Source of the DNA: Nitrospirota bacterium
Lineage (GTDB): Bacteria; Nitrospirota; Thermodesulfovibrionia; Thermodesulfovibrionales; Dissulfurispiraceae
Direction: 5' to 3'
Assembly: GCA_004321915.1 (NCBI GenBank)
Contig: SCQE01000005.1
Location: forward strand, 1 to 64,000
DNA length: 64,000 nucleotides
In this document: in pieces, positions 1 through 9,400 of the stretch
How the letters are laid out: each line of letters opens with the position of its first letter
Numbering within the stretch: the stretch's first letter is position 1
Notes under the pieces: generated by a model
Database searches by the model: none
Told to the model about the DNA's origin: nothing
The model's input: only the letters and a program-made list of their open reading frames with translations
Made by a program: the position numbers and the translations under genes

Positions 1-154
1 CGACACGTTGAAGACCGGCGCAGACAATTTGACACTGGCCGACATGAACGAAGAAGGCGCCAACATGCTTATGCTCCAGACACGTCAGTCTCTGGGCATC
101 ACTTCGTTGAGCCTTGCTTCACAGGCGGCGCAGTCAGTATTAAGGATGTTCTAA
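1..154 (+). CDS. Flagellin, C-terminal end (5' end outside the window)
   Basis: The frame open from base 2 to the TAA at 152-154 encodes about 50 residues ending in a typical flagellin C-terminal D0 helix. It contains NMLMLQTRQSLGITSLSLAS and then QAAQSVLRMF. This amphipathic helix packs in the filament core and carries the export and polymerisation surface. Only the end is visible, so the surface-exposed D2/D3 region, where glycosylation sites would lie, cannot be inspected. flbT and flaF follow on the same strand, a standard arrangement next to flagellin genes. Confidence 0.9.
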   Translation, partial: DTLKTGADNLTLADMNEEGANMLMLQTRQSLGITSLSLASQAAQSVLRMF

Positions 155-167
155 CAACAGTATCATG

Positions 168-199
168 CACGGTGGAAGTGGGGAACCTCTTCCACCGTG
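168..199 (+). terminator. Stem-loop between flagellin and flbT
   Basis: A perfect 11-bp inverted repeat (CACGGTGGAAG at 168-178, CTTCCACCGTG at 189-199) encloses a 10-nt loop. No T-run follows, so it is not a classic intrinsic terminator. It could stabilise the flagellin mRNA 3' end, partly terminate transcription, or be a regulatory structure. It lies just before flbT, whose family controls flagellin mRNA stability and translation. Confidence 0.6.
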
Positions 200-218
200 T
201 CCTTAAACTCTACCCACA

Positions 219-644
219 ATGGCATTAAAATTAACTCTTAAACCATACGAACGGCTAATCGTTGGCGGGGCCGTAATTGCCAACGGGAGGCATAAAGCAG
301 AACTCTTCATAGAGAACAAAGCCCTTGTTCTGCGTGAAAAAGAGATCATGACCTCACAGAATGCCGACACGCATTGCAAAAAACTTTACCTGACCATTCA
401 GCTTATGTACATAGATGAGAAGAACGTGGCAGACTATTACAAAACTTACTGGGAGCTTGTCCACGAGCTTCTCGATGCTGCGCCAAGCCTTATCGTAATT
501 ATAGACAAGATTAACGAACACATTGTTTCCGGCAGGTATTATCCCGCCTTGAAGCTCGCAAAAGAATTAATACATTTCGAAGAGGAGGTATTAAATGGAC
601 TCAAAGGGCCCGTCATCGACAAGCAACAGCCAATCGGGGCGTGA
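219..644 (+). CDS. flbT: Flagellin post-transcriptional regulator FlbT
   Basis: The 141-residue protein matches the FlbT family in length and pattern: an LKLTLKPYERLIVGGAVI start, then basic and charged strands including LVLREKEIMTSQNADT. In Caulobacter and related bacteria FlbT acts on the flagellin mRNA leader to limit translation or stability until the hook is finished. The ATG at 219 has no visible Shine-Dalgarno sequence (TACCCACA precedes it), so translation may depend on coupling or mRNA structure. The gene overlaps flaF by 50 bases. The family call is confident; the direction of regulation in this organism is inferred. Confidence 0.85.
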   Translation: MALKLTLKPYERLIVGGAVIANGRHKAELFIENKALVLREKEIMTSQNADTHCKKLYLTIQLMYIDEKNVADYYKTYWELVHELLDAAPSLIVIIDKINEHIVSGRYYPALKLAKELIHFEEEVLNGLKGPVIDKQQPIGA

Positions 645-963
645 GGTAGAGGCTTCCGTTCTCGAAAAAGCGGCGGCCATGCTTAAAGACTGCAAAGAGA
701 GATGGAACGAGCAGGGACTTGAAACAAGGCTTAATGATGCTTTAGGGTTCAACAACCTGATCTGGAGCATTTTTAAAAGTGAGATTTCCAAAGGCACCAC
801 ACCGATTCCTGTTGAGATCAGACAAAATCTTTTGCAGCTTTCGGATTTTATAGATAAACGCTCCGAAGAGATAAAGAAGGCGCCGTCTGCGGATAAAATG
901 GATATTTTAATAAATATCAATTTGAATATCGCGTCCGGGTTAAAAGGGGTCCCTTCGGATTAA
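595..963 (+). CDS. flaF: Flagellar biosynthesis regulator FlaF
   Basis: This 122-residue helical protein fits FlaF: an N-terminal region with EVEASVLEKAAAMLKDCKER, a central NNLIWSIFKSEI segment, and a C-terminal helix where LRQNL-type residues are conserved in the family. FlaF is needed for flagellin synthesis and works against FlbT in alphaproteobacteria. A strong ribosome-binding site, GAGGAGG at 582-588, lies inside the end of flbT and fixes the ATG at 595. The overlap points to translational coupling with flbT. The N-terminal 15 or so residues are Ser/Gln-rich and look unstructured. Confidence 0.75.
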   Translation: MDSKGPSSTSNSQSGREVEASVLEKAAAMLKDCKERWNEQGLETRLNDALGFNNLIWSIFKSEISKGTTPIPVEIRQNLLQLSDFIDKRSEEIKKAPSADKMDILININLNIASGLKGVPSD

Positions 964-973
964 ACAGGGCTGA

Positions 974-2620
974 ATGAGCAGCGATGACCTTTTACAAAAT
1001 GCTTTAGAACATCATAAAAGCGGTGATTTTCATAAAGCCATAGAGATATATTACAAGCTGCTCGAAAAAACAGCCGATCCCAAAATACTCAATTTTCTTG
1101 CGCTTGCCCTTAAAGACATTGGCGATTACAAATCTGCCTTAGAACATATACACAAAGCCTTAGCGCTGGCGCCCGGCTTTGTAGAAGCTATCGTCAACTC
1201 GGGCATCATAATGAATGCCATGGGCGATACCGAAAAGGCCATTAAGGCCTATCAAAAAGCGATCAGCCTTGAGCCAGCATTGTCCACCGCTTATTTCAAT
1301 CTTGCCAATGTGTTCAACAACAAAAAAGATTATGACAAGGCCATTGTATGCTACAAAAAGGCGCTTGAGCTTGACCCGTTACTGCATGATACATACAGGA
1401 ACCTCGCCCAAATATACGCAACAAAGAAAATGCCTTCTCAGGCGATAGAATTTTATCTGAAAGCCATCGGGTCATCGCCCTCAAATGCTGAACTGCACAA
1501 CAATCTCGGGGTGGTCCTGTTCGAAACGGACAATATAGATGAAGCTATCGAATGTTACAGAAAGGCCCTTACGCTTGACCCTGATTATGCCGCGGCCTAT
1601 TACAACCTAGGCAATGCCCTGCGCGCAGACGGAAATATCGAAGAAGCGATAGATTGTTACAAGCATTCCGTCAAGAACGATAACTCGCTTTCCTATGCGC
1701 ACTGGAATCTGGCCATACTGCTTTTGCTTACAGGCAGGTTTGATGAGGGCTGGCAGGAATACGAATGGCGCTGGGAACTGAAAAATTATATTACAAAACG
1801 CGATTTTGCCCGGCCGCTCTGGGACGGGACGGATTTGAACGGGAAGACCATCCTGCTCCACACAGAGCAGGGATTCGGAGACGCCATACAATTTATAAGG
1901 TATGTCCCTTTAATAGAGCAGCGGGGGGGCCGTATAATAATCGAGTGCCAGAAAGAACTCATCTCTCTTTTCAGTTCCATAAAAGGGATAGCGGACTTCA
2001 AAGCTCAAGGAGAAGGGCTTCCACCGTTCGACCTCCACTGCCCTTTCCTGACCATTCCATATATTTTCAAGACGACAAATGAAAATATACCCTCAAAAAC
2101 TCCTTATTTAACGGTAAATAATTCTTTGGTGCAAAAATGGACGGAGTCGGCAGGAATAGACCGGAGCAGATTCAATATCGGCATAGTTTGGGCGGGCAAT
2201 CCCAGAAATTTAAACGACAGACAGCGTTCGTTATCCTTAGACCTATTCTCCGCTTTTTCCGGGCTTAAGAACATTCAGCTTTACAGCCTCCAGAAGGGGC
2301 CTGCCTCGGAACAGATAAATTCGAGCGCCATCCCCATTAAAGATCCGACTGCGGAAATAAAAGATTTTTCCGATACTGCCGCATTAATAATGGGCTTAGA
2401 CTTGGTCATATCTGTCGACACCGCCGTAGCGCACCTTGCGGGGGCCCTTTCCAGACCGGTCTGGCTGCTCATCCCGCCGATACCTGATTGGAGATGGCAG
2501 CTAAACAGGGAAGACAGTCCATGGTATCCTACAATGAGGCTGTTTCGGGGGACCAAAAACGGACAGTGGAATGATGTCATCGAAAGAATAAAGAACGAAC
2601 TTTTATGCAGACAGGAATGA
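974..2620 (+). CDS. TPR protein with GT9-like (heptosyltransferase-fold) C-terminal domain
   Basis: Residues 1-265 are about seven TPR repeats with the usual A-x-x-x-Y-N-L/G pattern and PDYAAAYYNLGNAL-type helices. Residues 290-548 resemble ADP-heptose:LPS heptosyltransferases (GT9): LLHTEQGFGDAIQFIRY near 295-310, NIGIVWAGNP near 401-410, and the nucleotide-binding VDTAVAHLAG at 481-490. TPR-GT9 fusions often lie beside flagellin genes and are presumed to modify flagellin. It begins 10 bases after flaF, so it is probably co-transcribed with flagellin, flbT and flaF. Its 3' end overlaps the convergent double-OGT gene by 18 bases, with no visible terminator between them. Confidence 0.8.
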   Translation: MSSDDLLQNALEHHKSGDFHKAIEIYYKLLEKTADPKILNFLALALKDIGDYKSALEHIHKALALAPGFVEAIVNSGIIMNAMGDTEKAIKAYQKAISLEPALSTAYFNLANVFNNKKDYDKAIVCYKKALELDPLLHDTYRNLAQIYATKKMPSQAIEFYLKAIGSSPSNAELHNNLGVVLFETDNIDEAIECYRKALTLDPDYAAAYYNLGNALRADGNIEEAIDCYKHSVKNDNSLSYAHWNLAILLLLTGRFDEGWQEYEWRWELKNYITKRDFARPLWDGTDLNGKTILLHTEQGFGDAIQFIRYVPLIEQRGGRIIIECQKELISLFSSIKGIADFKAQGEGLPPFDLHCPFLTIPYIFKTTNENIPSKTPYLTVNNSLVQKWTESAGIDRSRFNIGIVWAGNPRNLNDRQRSLSLDLFSAFSGLKNIQLYSLQKGPASEQINSSAIPIKDPTAEIKDFSDTAALIMGLDLVISVDTAVAHLAGALSRPVWLLIPPIPDWRWQLNREDSPWYPTMRLFRGTKNGQWNDVIERIKNELLCRQE

Positions 2621-5600
2621 TTTATAGTATTGTTCAACCTTACGGGTAAACCCTGAGGCGTTCATCAACGGAGAATCCATCAATGTATTGCGTAATGTTC
2701 TGCGAAGTGTCTTTAGTTTCTCCTTATCTTCAGCAAGCCTGACAGCAATATTCACATATTCATCGACGCTCTTGGCGATAAATTCTTGAAGCCCTAGATT
2801 GGAAAGCAGGCTGACACCTACCCTTGACCTGTGATCATTTCCCTCCAGTGCGATCAAGGGCACTCCCATCCAGATCGATTCGCAAGTAGTAGTGGTCCCA
2901 TTATACGGGAAGGTATCTAAAGCTATGTCCACCTGAGAGTATATTTTCAAATGCGCGGCCGTCTCCTTTTCAAAGGGGGCTATCCGGACCCGTTCACTCG
3001 GTATTCCTTTAGAGCCGAACAAAGAAATAATCCTGTTTGTAAGGGTGGCATCATCCAGATATCGGGCTTTAAGCAGAAGCTTGGAACCGGGCGTCCGTTT
3101 CAATATTTCGGACCAGACTTCCACTACATAAGCGTTTATTTTAGATGTTAAATTAAACGAGCCGAAAGTCATACACCCATGTTCAGACACCGCAACATCA
3201 GGACTTTCCCTGTCCGGCAGGTAACATAGAAAACTGTCAGGCATCCTGATCAATTTCTCGGTGTTGTAGCCGTCGGTCAGGCCTTCAGGGTCGGTATATT
3301 TATCGACCAGCCTATAGTCCATTGTGCTCAAACCGGTTGTATTGGGGTATCCTATCCAACTTACCTGAACAGGCGCTGGTTTTCTCAAAAAAACGTTCAT
3401 ACTGTTAAATCCGGTATGCCCTGCGAGGTCAACCAATATGTCTATCCCATCGCCCTTAATCAGGTCTTCCGCATCTCCTGCGTCCATTTTATATATGTTG
3501 CGCCAGTGTTCGGCCGATTGTCTTATTCGTACGGTTGTCCCGTCCGACAGGAAGCCGTTAGAATAACAAAAGATCTCGAACTCTCCCTTGTCATGATTTC
3601 TCAGCACCGGCTCAAAGAAATAGCTGACAGAGTGCCGCCTGAAGTCGGCCGAAACATAACCGACCCTGATCCTTCTGCCGCGCATATCGGGAATAGATAA
3701 AGGCCTTTTTTGATGGGCGGGAACCCCGAAATGCTTCTCGTATTTCAGGTGTTCGACAAACATCTCCTGCAGCGTAATATCGGGATTGAAATTCTTCAGA
3801 TACAGAATATTGCTCCATAAATGCGGCAAATTCGGGTTTGCTTCGATCGCTTTTCTGAAAAACCTCTCCGACGCATCGAACATTCCCAGTTCCCTATAAA
3901 CATTTCCAAGATTATTAAGGGCGTCCACATGGTCGGGCTCGGCATCGATAACTTGTGAAAAACAGATAAGCGCCTCGCTGAGTTTGCCGAACAAAAACAG
4001 GGTCACTCCAAAATTAAAAGAGGCCAGAGTATAGTCGGGCTTTAACGCCAAGGCCTTTTTGTAGCACTCTACCGATTCGGGGAATTTATTAAGCTCCTGA
4101 TAAGATAACGCTATATTTAGAAATGTCTCGGCACGCCCCGGTTCAAAGCGGGCCGAAGTATTAAAACTCTTTATCGCTTCCTCAAAATGTTTTTGCTTGA
4201 ACTGGATCGTACCGATATTAAAGTAGGACTGCGCGGGGTTCAGGTCTAAATCTATGGCCTTCCTGTAACAAATCCGGGCCTTGTCAAAGTCTTCTGCGGA
4301 GAGATGGAGATTGGCGAGGTTGAAATACGCCGCGCCGAAATCCGGCTCAAGACTTATCGCTTTCTCATAATGGTCCTCGGCGGCGTCTTTCAATCCCATG
4401 CCTGCAAAGATATTTGCCAGACTGAAGTAAAACAAGGCGGAAGAAGGGTCGAGTTCTATCGCCCTTGAAATAAGCTCCACGGCAGCCCTATATTCCTTCA
4501 GTTGAAACTTGAGCGTTCCGAGCAGGTGCAGGGCGTCGGCATTATCGGGCTCGACTTTCAAAATATCCTTGTACCCGTTCTGCGCATAATAAAGTTTTCC
4601 GGCGTTATGCAGTTGGACTGCAGCGGCCATCTCTTCCTGAACAACCACGTTGTTTCGTCCGACATCCTTACAATAACGTCCCCAGACACCCCTATAGACA
4701 TTTTCTATCTCCCGGGTAAATGTCATATAATCGAACAACGGCGATCCCTTCATCAGTCCCCGAATGCCAAGCCTCGTTTCTGCAAGAGCATTCAGGTCCG
4801 ATGCAAGGGATACGGCAATATTTATATACTCTTCATCATTTGCGGCTATGAGCCGATGGAGTTTAATATTGGACAGAATGCTTACGCCTACCAGTGCGGC
4901 GTGCGTATGCCCTTTCATGACTATTACCGGCACTCCCATCCAGAGGGCTTCGCAAGTGGTTGTGGTCCCATTATAAGGAAAGGAATCGAGAGCGATGTCC
5001 ACAGTGTTGTAAACTTCAAGATGGCTTGCCGTATCCGGGGTCCTAGACATAAAAACAATCCGGCTGCCATCTACCCCATGCCCCGCAAACATGGCGGCGA
5101 TTTTGGCCTTCATATCCTTCTCATCGAGGCCTCTGGCCTTCAATAAAAGTCTGGAATTTTCTACACGTTTCAGTATTGACGCCCACAAAGCAACGGCCCT
5201 CGGGGTTATTTTAGAGATTTTATTAAATGAGCCGAAGGTTATATGTCCTTTATCTAAAGCGGGCAGCGGCCCCACTCCACCGCTTGCACTGTTAGGCAGA
5301 TAACAAAGAAAACCGTTTCTAAGCCTTATAAGCTCCTCTGTGTAATACGGATCAGTCATGCCCTCCGGATCTGTATACCCGTCCACTATGCGGTAATCCA
5401 TGGTCTTCAGGCCTGTTGTGTTCGGATATCCTATCCAGCTTATCTGCACCGGCGCAGGCTTCCTCGCAAAAACGAGTATGCGATTGTATCCTGTATGTCC
5501 TGCAAGGTCAACCAGTATATCGATACTGTCGCTCCGTATCCGTTCGGACACTTCTTCGTCGCTCATCCCGCATATGTCGACCCAAGCTGTCGCATAGCCT

Positions 5601-6427
5601 TCTATTCTCCGGGTGACATCGTCAGGAACAGCCACATCCGAGTAACAATATATGTCGAAACTTTCCTTGTTATGGTTCATCAGCACAGGCTCTATGAAAA
5701 AACCTACGGAATGACACCTGAAATCAGGGGAAATGTAAGCGATGCGCAGCTTTCGTCCCTCTGTAGGCCTGCACCGATAAGGCAAAATGTCTTTACTCAA
5801 CGGCCCCGCATGGACCGCGGCAAATCTAAGATGTTCCTCGAACACTTCTTCCGGTGTCTTTGAGTCGATATAATTCAGGGCCAGCAACATATTACTGTGC
5901 GCTATGACATAATCTTCCTTTATAGACAAGGCCTTTGCGTAATATTCGATCGCCGTCTCGACATCCCCCGTCTCTTGCAGCACCCCTGCCATTCCATTGT
6001 ACGCATAAGCAAAATCAGGGCTAAGCCTTAAAACAGCGGAATAGTTCTCCAAGGCCTGACTTAACTTCCCCATCTCTTTCTGTACATTGGCCAGATTATT
6101 GATTGCCTCGATATAATCGGCCTTGCTCTGTACGGCACGCTTAAAACATGCCTCGGCAGCATTCATCCTTCCTTTTTCAACATAAATAATTCCCAAATTG
6201 TAATGGGCTTCGGCAGCATCGGGCATTATCGAAAGAGCCCTGCCGTAACTTATAACAGCCTCATTCAATCTTCCGAGAGACTGAAGCGCCATGCCGCGGT
6301 TGAAATGAGCCTCGTATGAGTCCGGAAACAAATTCAGGGCTTCGCCGTAAGCCGTTACCGCATCCTCAAAACGTCCTGCTTTATGAAGCTTAAAGGCCCT
6401 CTTCAATGCCGTCTCAGCAGGTCCCAT
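2603..6427 (-). CDS. Tandem double SPINDLY/OGT-type TPR glycosyltransferase (GT41)
   Basis: The 1274-residue protein holds two full TPR-plus-OGT units: TPR about 1-200, OGT about 226-590, TPR about 600-880, OGT about 918-1274. Both catalytic halves keep the family signatures: RCHSVGFF and RRHSVSYFF (catalytic-site His 239 and 932), LAGHTG, FGSFNKISKITP and FGSFNLTSKINA (UDP-contacting Lys 406 and 1096), and FPYNGTTTTCE followed by WMGVP. OGT/SPINDLY enzymes transfer a sugar from a nucleotide donor to Ser/Thr of proteins that the TPR superhelix recognises. Single-unit proteins are usual; this duplication is not. It is the last gene of the minus-strand island and lies nearest flagellin, so it is the best candidate for direct flagellin glycosylation. 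The donor sugar is unknown. Confidence 0.88.
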   Translation of the reverse strand: MGPAETALKRAFKLHKAGRFEDAVTAYGEALNLFPDSYEAHFNRGMALQSLGRLNEAVISYGRALSIMPDAAEAHYNLGIIYVEKGRMNAAEACFKRAVQSKADYIEAINNLANVQKEMGKLSQALENYSAVLRLSPDFAYAYNGMAGVLQETGDVETAIEYYAKALSIKEDYVIAHSNMLLALNYIDSKTPEEVFEEHLRFAAVHAGPLSKDILPYRCRPTEGRKLRIAYISPDFRCHSVGFFIEPVLMNHNKESFDIYCYSDVAVPDDVTRRIEGYATAWVDICGMSDEEVSERIRSDSIDILVDLAGHTGYNRILVFARKPAPVQISWIGYPNTTGLKTMDYRIVDGYTDPEGMTDPYYTEELIRLRNGFLCYLPNSASGGVGPLPALDKGHITFGSFNKISKITPRAVALWASILKRVENSRLLLKARGLDEKDMKAKIAAMFAGHGVDGSRIVFMSRTPDTASHLEVYNTVDIALDSFPYNGTTTTCEALWMGVPVIVMKGHTHAALVGVSILSNIKLHRLIAANDEEYINIAVSLASDLNALAETRLGIRGLMKGSPLFDYMTFTREIENVYRGVWGRYCKDVGRNNVVVQEEMAAAVQLHNAGKLYYAQNGYKDILKVEPDNADALHLLGTLKFQLKEYRAAVELISRAIELDPSSALFYFSLANIFAGMGLKDAAEDHYEKAISLEPDFGAAYFNLANLHLSAEDFDKARICYRKAIDLDLNPAQSYFNIGTIQFKQKHFEEAIKSFNTSARFEPGRAETFLNIALSYQELNKFPESVECYKKALALKPDYTLASFNFGVTLFLFGKLSEALICFSQVIDAEPDHVDALNNLGNVYRELGMFDASERFFRKAIEANPNLPHLWSNILYLKNFNPDITLQEMFVEHLKYEKHFGVPAHQKRPLSIPDMRGRRIRVGYVSADFRRHSVSYFFEPVLRNHDKGEFEIFCYSNGFLSDGTTVRIRQSAEHWRNIYKMDAGDAEDLIKGDGIDILVDLAGHTGFNSMNVFLRKPAPVQVSWIGYPNTTGLSTMDYRLVDKYTDPEGLTDGYNTEKLIRMPDSFLCYLPDRESPDVAVSEHGCMTFGSFNLTSKINAYVVEVWSEILKRTPGSKLLLKARYLDDATLTNRIISLFGSKGIPSERVRIAPFEKETAAHLKIYSQVDIALDTFPYNGTTTTCESIWMGVPLIALEGNDHRSRVGVSLLSNLGLQEFIAKSVDEYVNIAVRLAEDKEKLKTLRRTLRNTLMDSPLMNASGFTRKVEQYYKSFLSA

Positions 6428-9400
6428 CGGTTTCCCTCCCGCATTTGGTCAAAAGCTCTTTTACCCGGTCATCGGCATCGCCGTTGTCAACAATTGCAAA
6501 AAGAAGCGCTCCGGCATAATCGGGTCTGCCTGCGGACAACAAGCTTTCTGCAAAAGCATGAAATTGAGAGGCATAATTCAGTCCGGAACCATTAAATAGT
6601 CTTGCATGTTCAAGGCCGGCTTCTCTGTTTCGGGTTATATAAAAAAGCGCTGAAAGCATCAGGTGGAAATTGGGGTAGTCCGGATTTTCCTTAAACGCCT
6701 TGTCGACGATGGAAATGACCCCGTCCAACCCGTCATCTCCGGCATGCAATTCTGCAAGCGCATAATTTACAATCATCTCTTTATGACCTGAAGCAAGATT
6801 TATCCCCTTTTTAGCTGCTGCAAGCGCCTCTTTATAGCTTCCGGTCTTCAGACAAATTGCAACGAGATTGCAATATGCATAAACCATATCGGGGGCCAAG
6901 ATTAAAATCCGCTCGAACAACCCCTTGGCCTCCTCGTACTTCCGGAGCCCTGCGGCTATGAGGGCAAGCTCGATCATAGCGTTCACATTTTCCGGCTCTT
7001 TCTCAAGCTTTGATTTGCCGTACCGGTAATATAACAGGCTCTTATTCTGCTCCTGCCCCGAATCGACAAAGCCATAATGATGGACGGGTAAATCCGCTAT
7101 TTCCATCCGGCAGCCTATATCTTTTAAGGAATCTTCAACCAGTTCATGAACGGGATGCTTAAAAAATATCCTTTCATCATTGGGGAAAAGACGGACCTTG
7201 AGTGTCGGGAACCAACCGGTCCCGGCCTCTTCCTTATACCAGCCGTCGTTCGGTTGCCAGCCGAACAAATTAATATTGGACACATAATTCCTTGTAACAA
7301 ACTGGTACGCCAAGTCCCCGTCATTAAGGAGCATTGCCTCCAATACATTGAAGTCCCGCTTGGAAATGACCTCATCGGCATCGAGAACAAATATATAATC
7401 CCCTCGGGCAAAAGACAACGAGCAGTTCCGGGCATCCGAAAAATTGTCATTCCAGCCAAAATCAAATACCTTGGCGCCGAACACTTCCGCTATGGCTTTT
7501 GTTCGGTCCGACGAACCCGTATCCACCACGATAATCTCGTCAGCCACAGACTTAATGCTGTTAAGGCATCTCCCGATATTCATCTCTTCGTTCTTCACTA
7601 TCATGCATAAAGAGAGTGTTTTTCTTTTGCCGGGATTTCCTGTTATATTTTTGGGGCCTATCTGTTTTCTGATACGCAAGCCCATAGAGATCATTTCATT
7701 CTCGTAATAGTTATCGACCAGTAAATTCTCGATCTCATCCATCGCAAGGCCATGCTTATTCCGCCTGAGAAGCAGATCGATATGAAAAGCAAGAAGGTTC
7801 CTGTTGTTATAAAAAATCCGCCTCGCGTTCCTGACAATGTCTTCGGCCCTCTCAAGCCTGCCGGTCAAATTGATTGCGCTGCGATAATTCCCGGCAATAC
7901 GCCTTACCAAAGGCGAAAGTATGAAGCCCCGCTCCGCAAGCCCGTATCCTTTATCAAGCTCTCCCCTTTCACACAACAGCATTCCAAGGTTCGAATACGC
8001 CTCTCCGTCGCTCCTGTCCGCATCCATCGCTGCGACAAAAAAGCGCTCCGCTTCGTCATGACCGCTTCTCTTCAGGGCAAGTCTACCTTTCAAATTAAGT
8101 GCCCGAACACTTTTATTCCCGGATGAGAGTATTCTGTCGGTGCACTGCACTGCCTCATCGTCAATGTTGATACCCTCTTTGCAATACCCCATCAGTTCGA
8201 GCCGCCTTGCATCGAACATGCCGACGGTCATCGTATCCAGCAGATTGATCCCTGCCTTGTACTGTCCCGAATCCAAAAGATATAAGGCAAGCCTGTAATA
8301 AAGCTCTTTGTTGTAAGGCAACGACTTGATGCATTCGCTCAGCGCTTCAACATATTTGCCTGTTTTCCCTTTTTGAAAAAAAGTGTCGGAAAGCTCTAAA
8401 ATCTGAAGAGCAATGAGCTTCTTGCCGAGTTCGCTAAGCGCGCTGAGTCCGGACCATTTGTCGCTCAAAAAGGCTTTAGGGGCAGTATTCCATTCGACTT
8501 CCGCAGCATCCAGAAAAACAGCGGCAAAGAAAGATCTGAACCCCCGGAGGGAAGCCCTGAGACAGAAATCAGAAGAGAACTCCGCCGTATTCAGGTCTGC
8601 ATCGAATAAGCCTATTTTCTCCGGAAGGCTGCGCCTGAACAGCATACAAAGTCCCGACATTTTCGAAGTCTCAATACGTCTGAAACGGTTTCTTTCCGAA
8701 AAGAACAGGGCGAACTCGTCTATCCCCTGAAATCCCTCCTCCAGATAGTCCTGCGACCCCTGAATCCCTTGCGCGCCGCCCAACATCGCCCCCACAATAC
8801 ACTCTTCACCCGTGCTTTCAAGACATTCCAGCATTGCATCCAACCACCCTCCGGTGACCTTTACCCCGGCACAGATTGCAACGATATTTTTCCCTCTTGA
8901 TGCAGTTATCCCATGATTAAAGGCTTCGGCAAGACTACAACCGGGACCTATAGTCACAAGCGAAATGTCAGCACCTCGCTCCGGAAGAAAGGAAAGCGCC
9001 GGAGAACCCTTTTCCACAACAAAAATAGTCTCATGTCCGGTTACGGTGTGAAGGGTCATCCTGTCCCAAAAGTCCTTAAACCGGGACGGACCGCAGAGGC
9101 CCGGCACTGCGATTACTATAGATGTATCGAAATCATACGATGAAAGACCGGACAGTTTGACCGAAGCAAGCTTTTTATCGTATATCGAGAGGTCATCCTC
9201 GATCCATGCCGTCCTTTGGACCCACCAATCTGTTTGTCGCAAAATTTTTCCGGTCATGAACTTTACAGCCCCTTCTCTATTTTCATTCTGCAAAAGATCA
9301 TGGTCCGCACAACTCATATAGGGGGCCGAAAACGAAAAATCCGGTCCGTTCCCGTGATCCGCCTTTTCTAAAGGCCTGAATTTAACGAGTGTCCCTTCCT

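Noticed and set aside
4000-6400. Apparent tandem DNA repeats in the TPR-coding stretches
   Set aside because: Similarity is at protein-motif level only; the DNA units differ too much to be called a nucleotide repeat, unlike the pair at 20098 and 21510.
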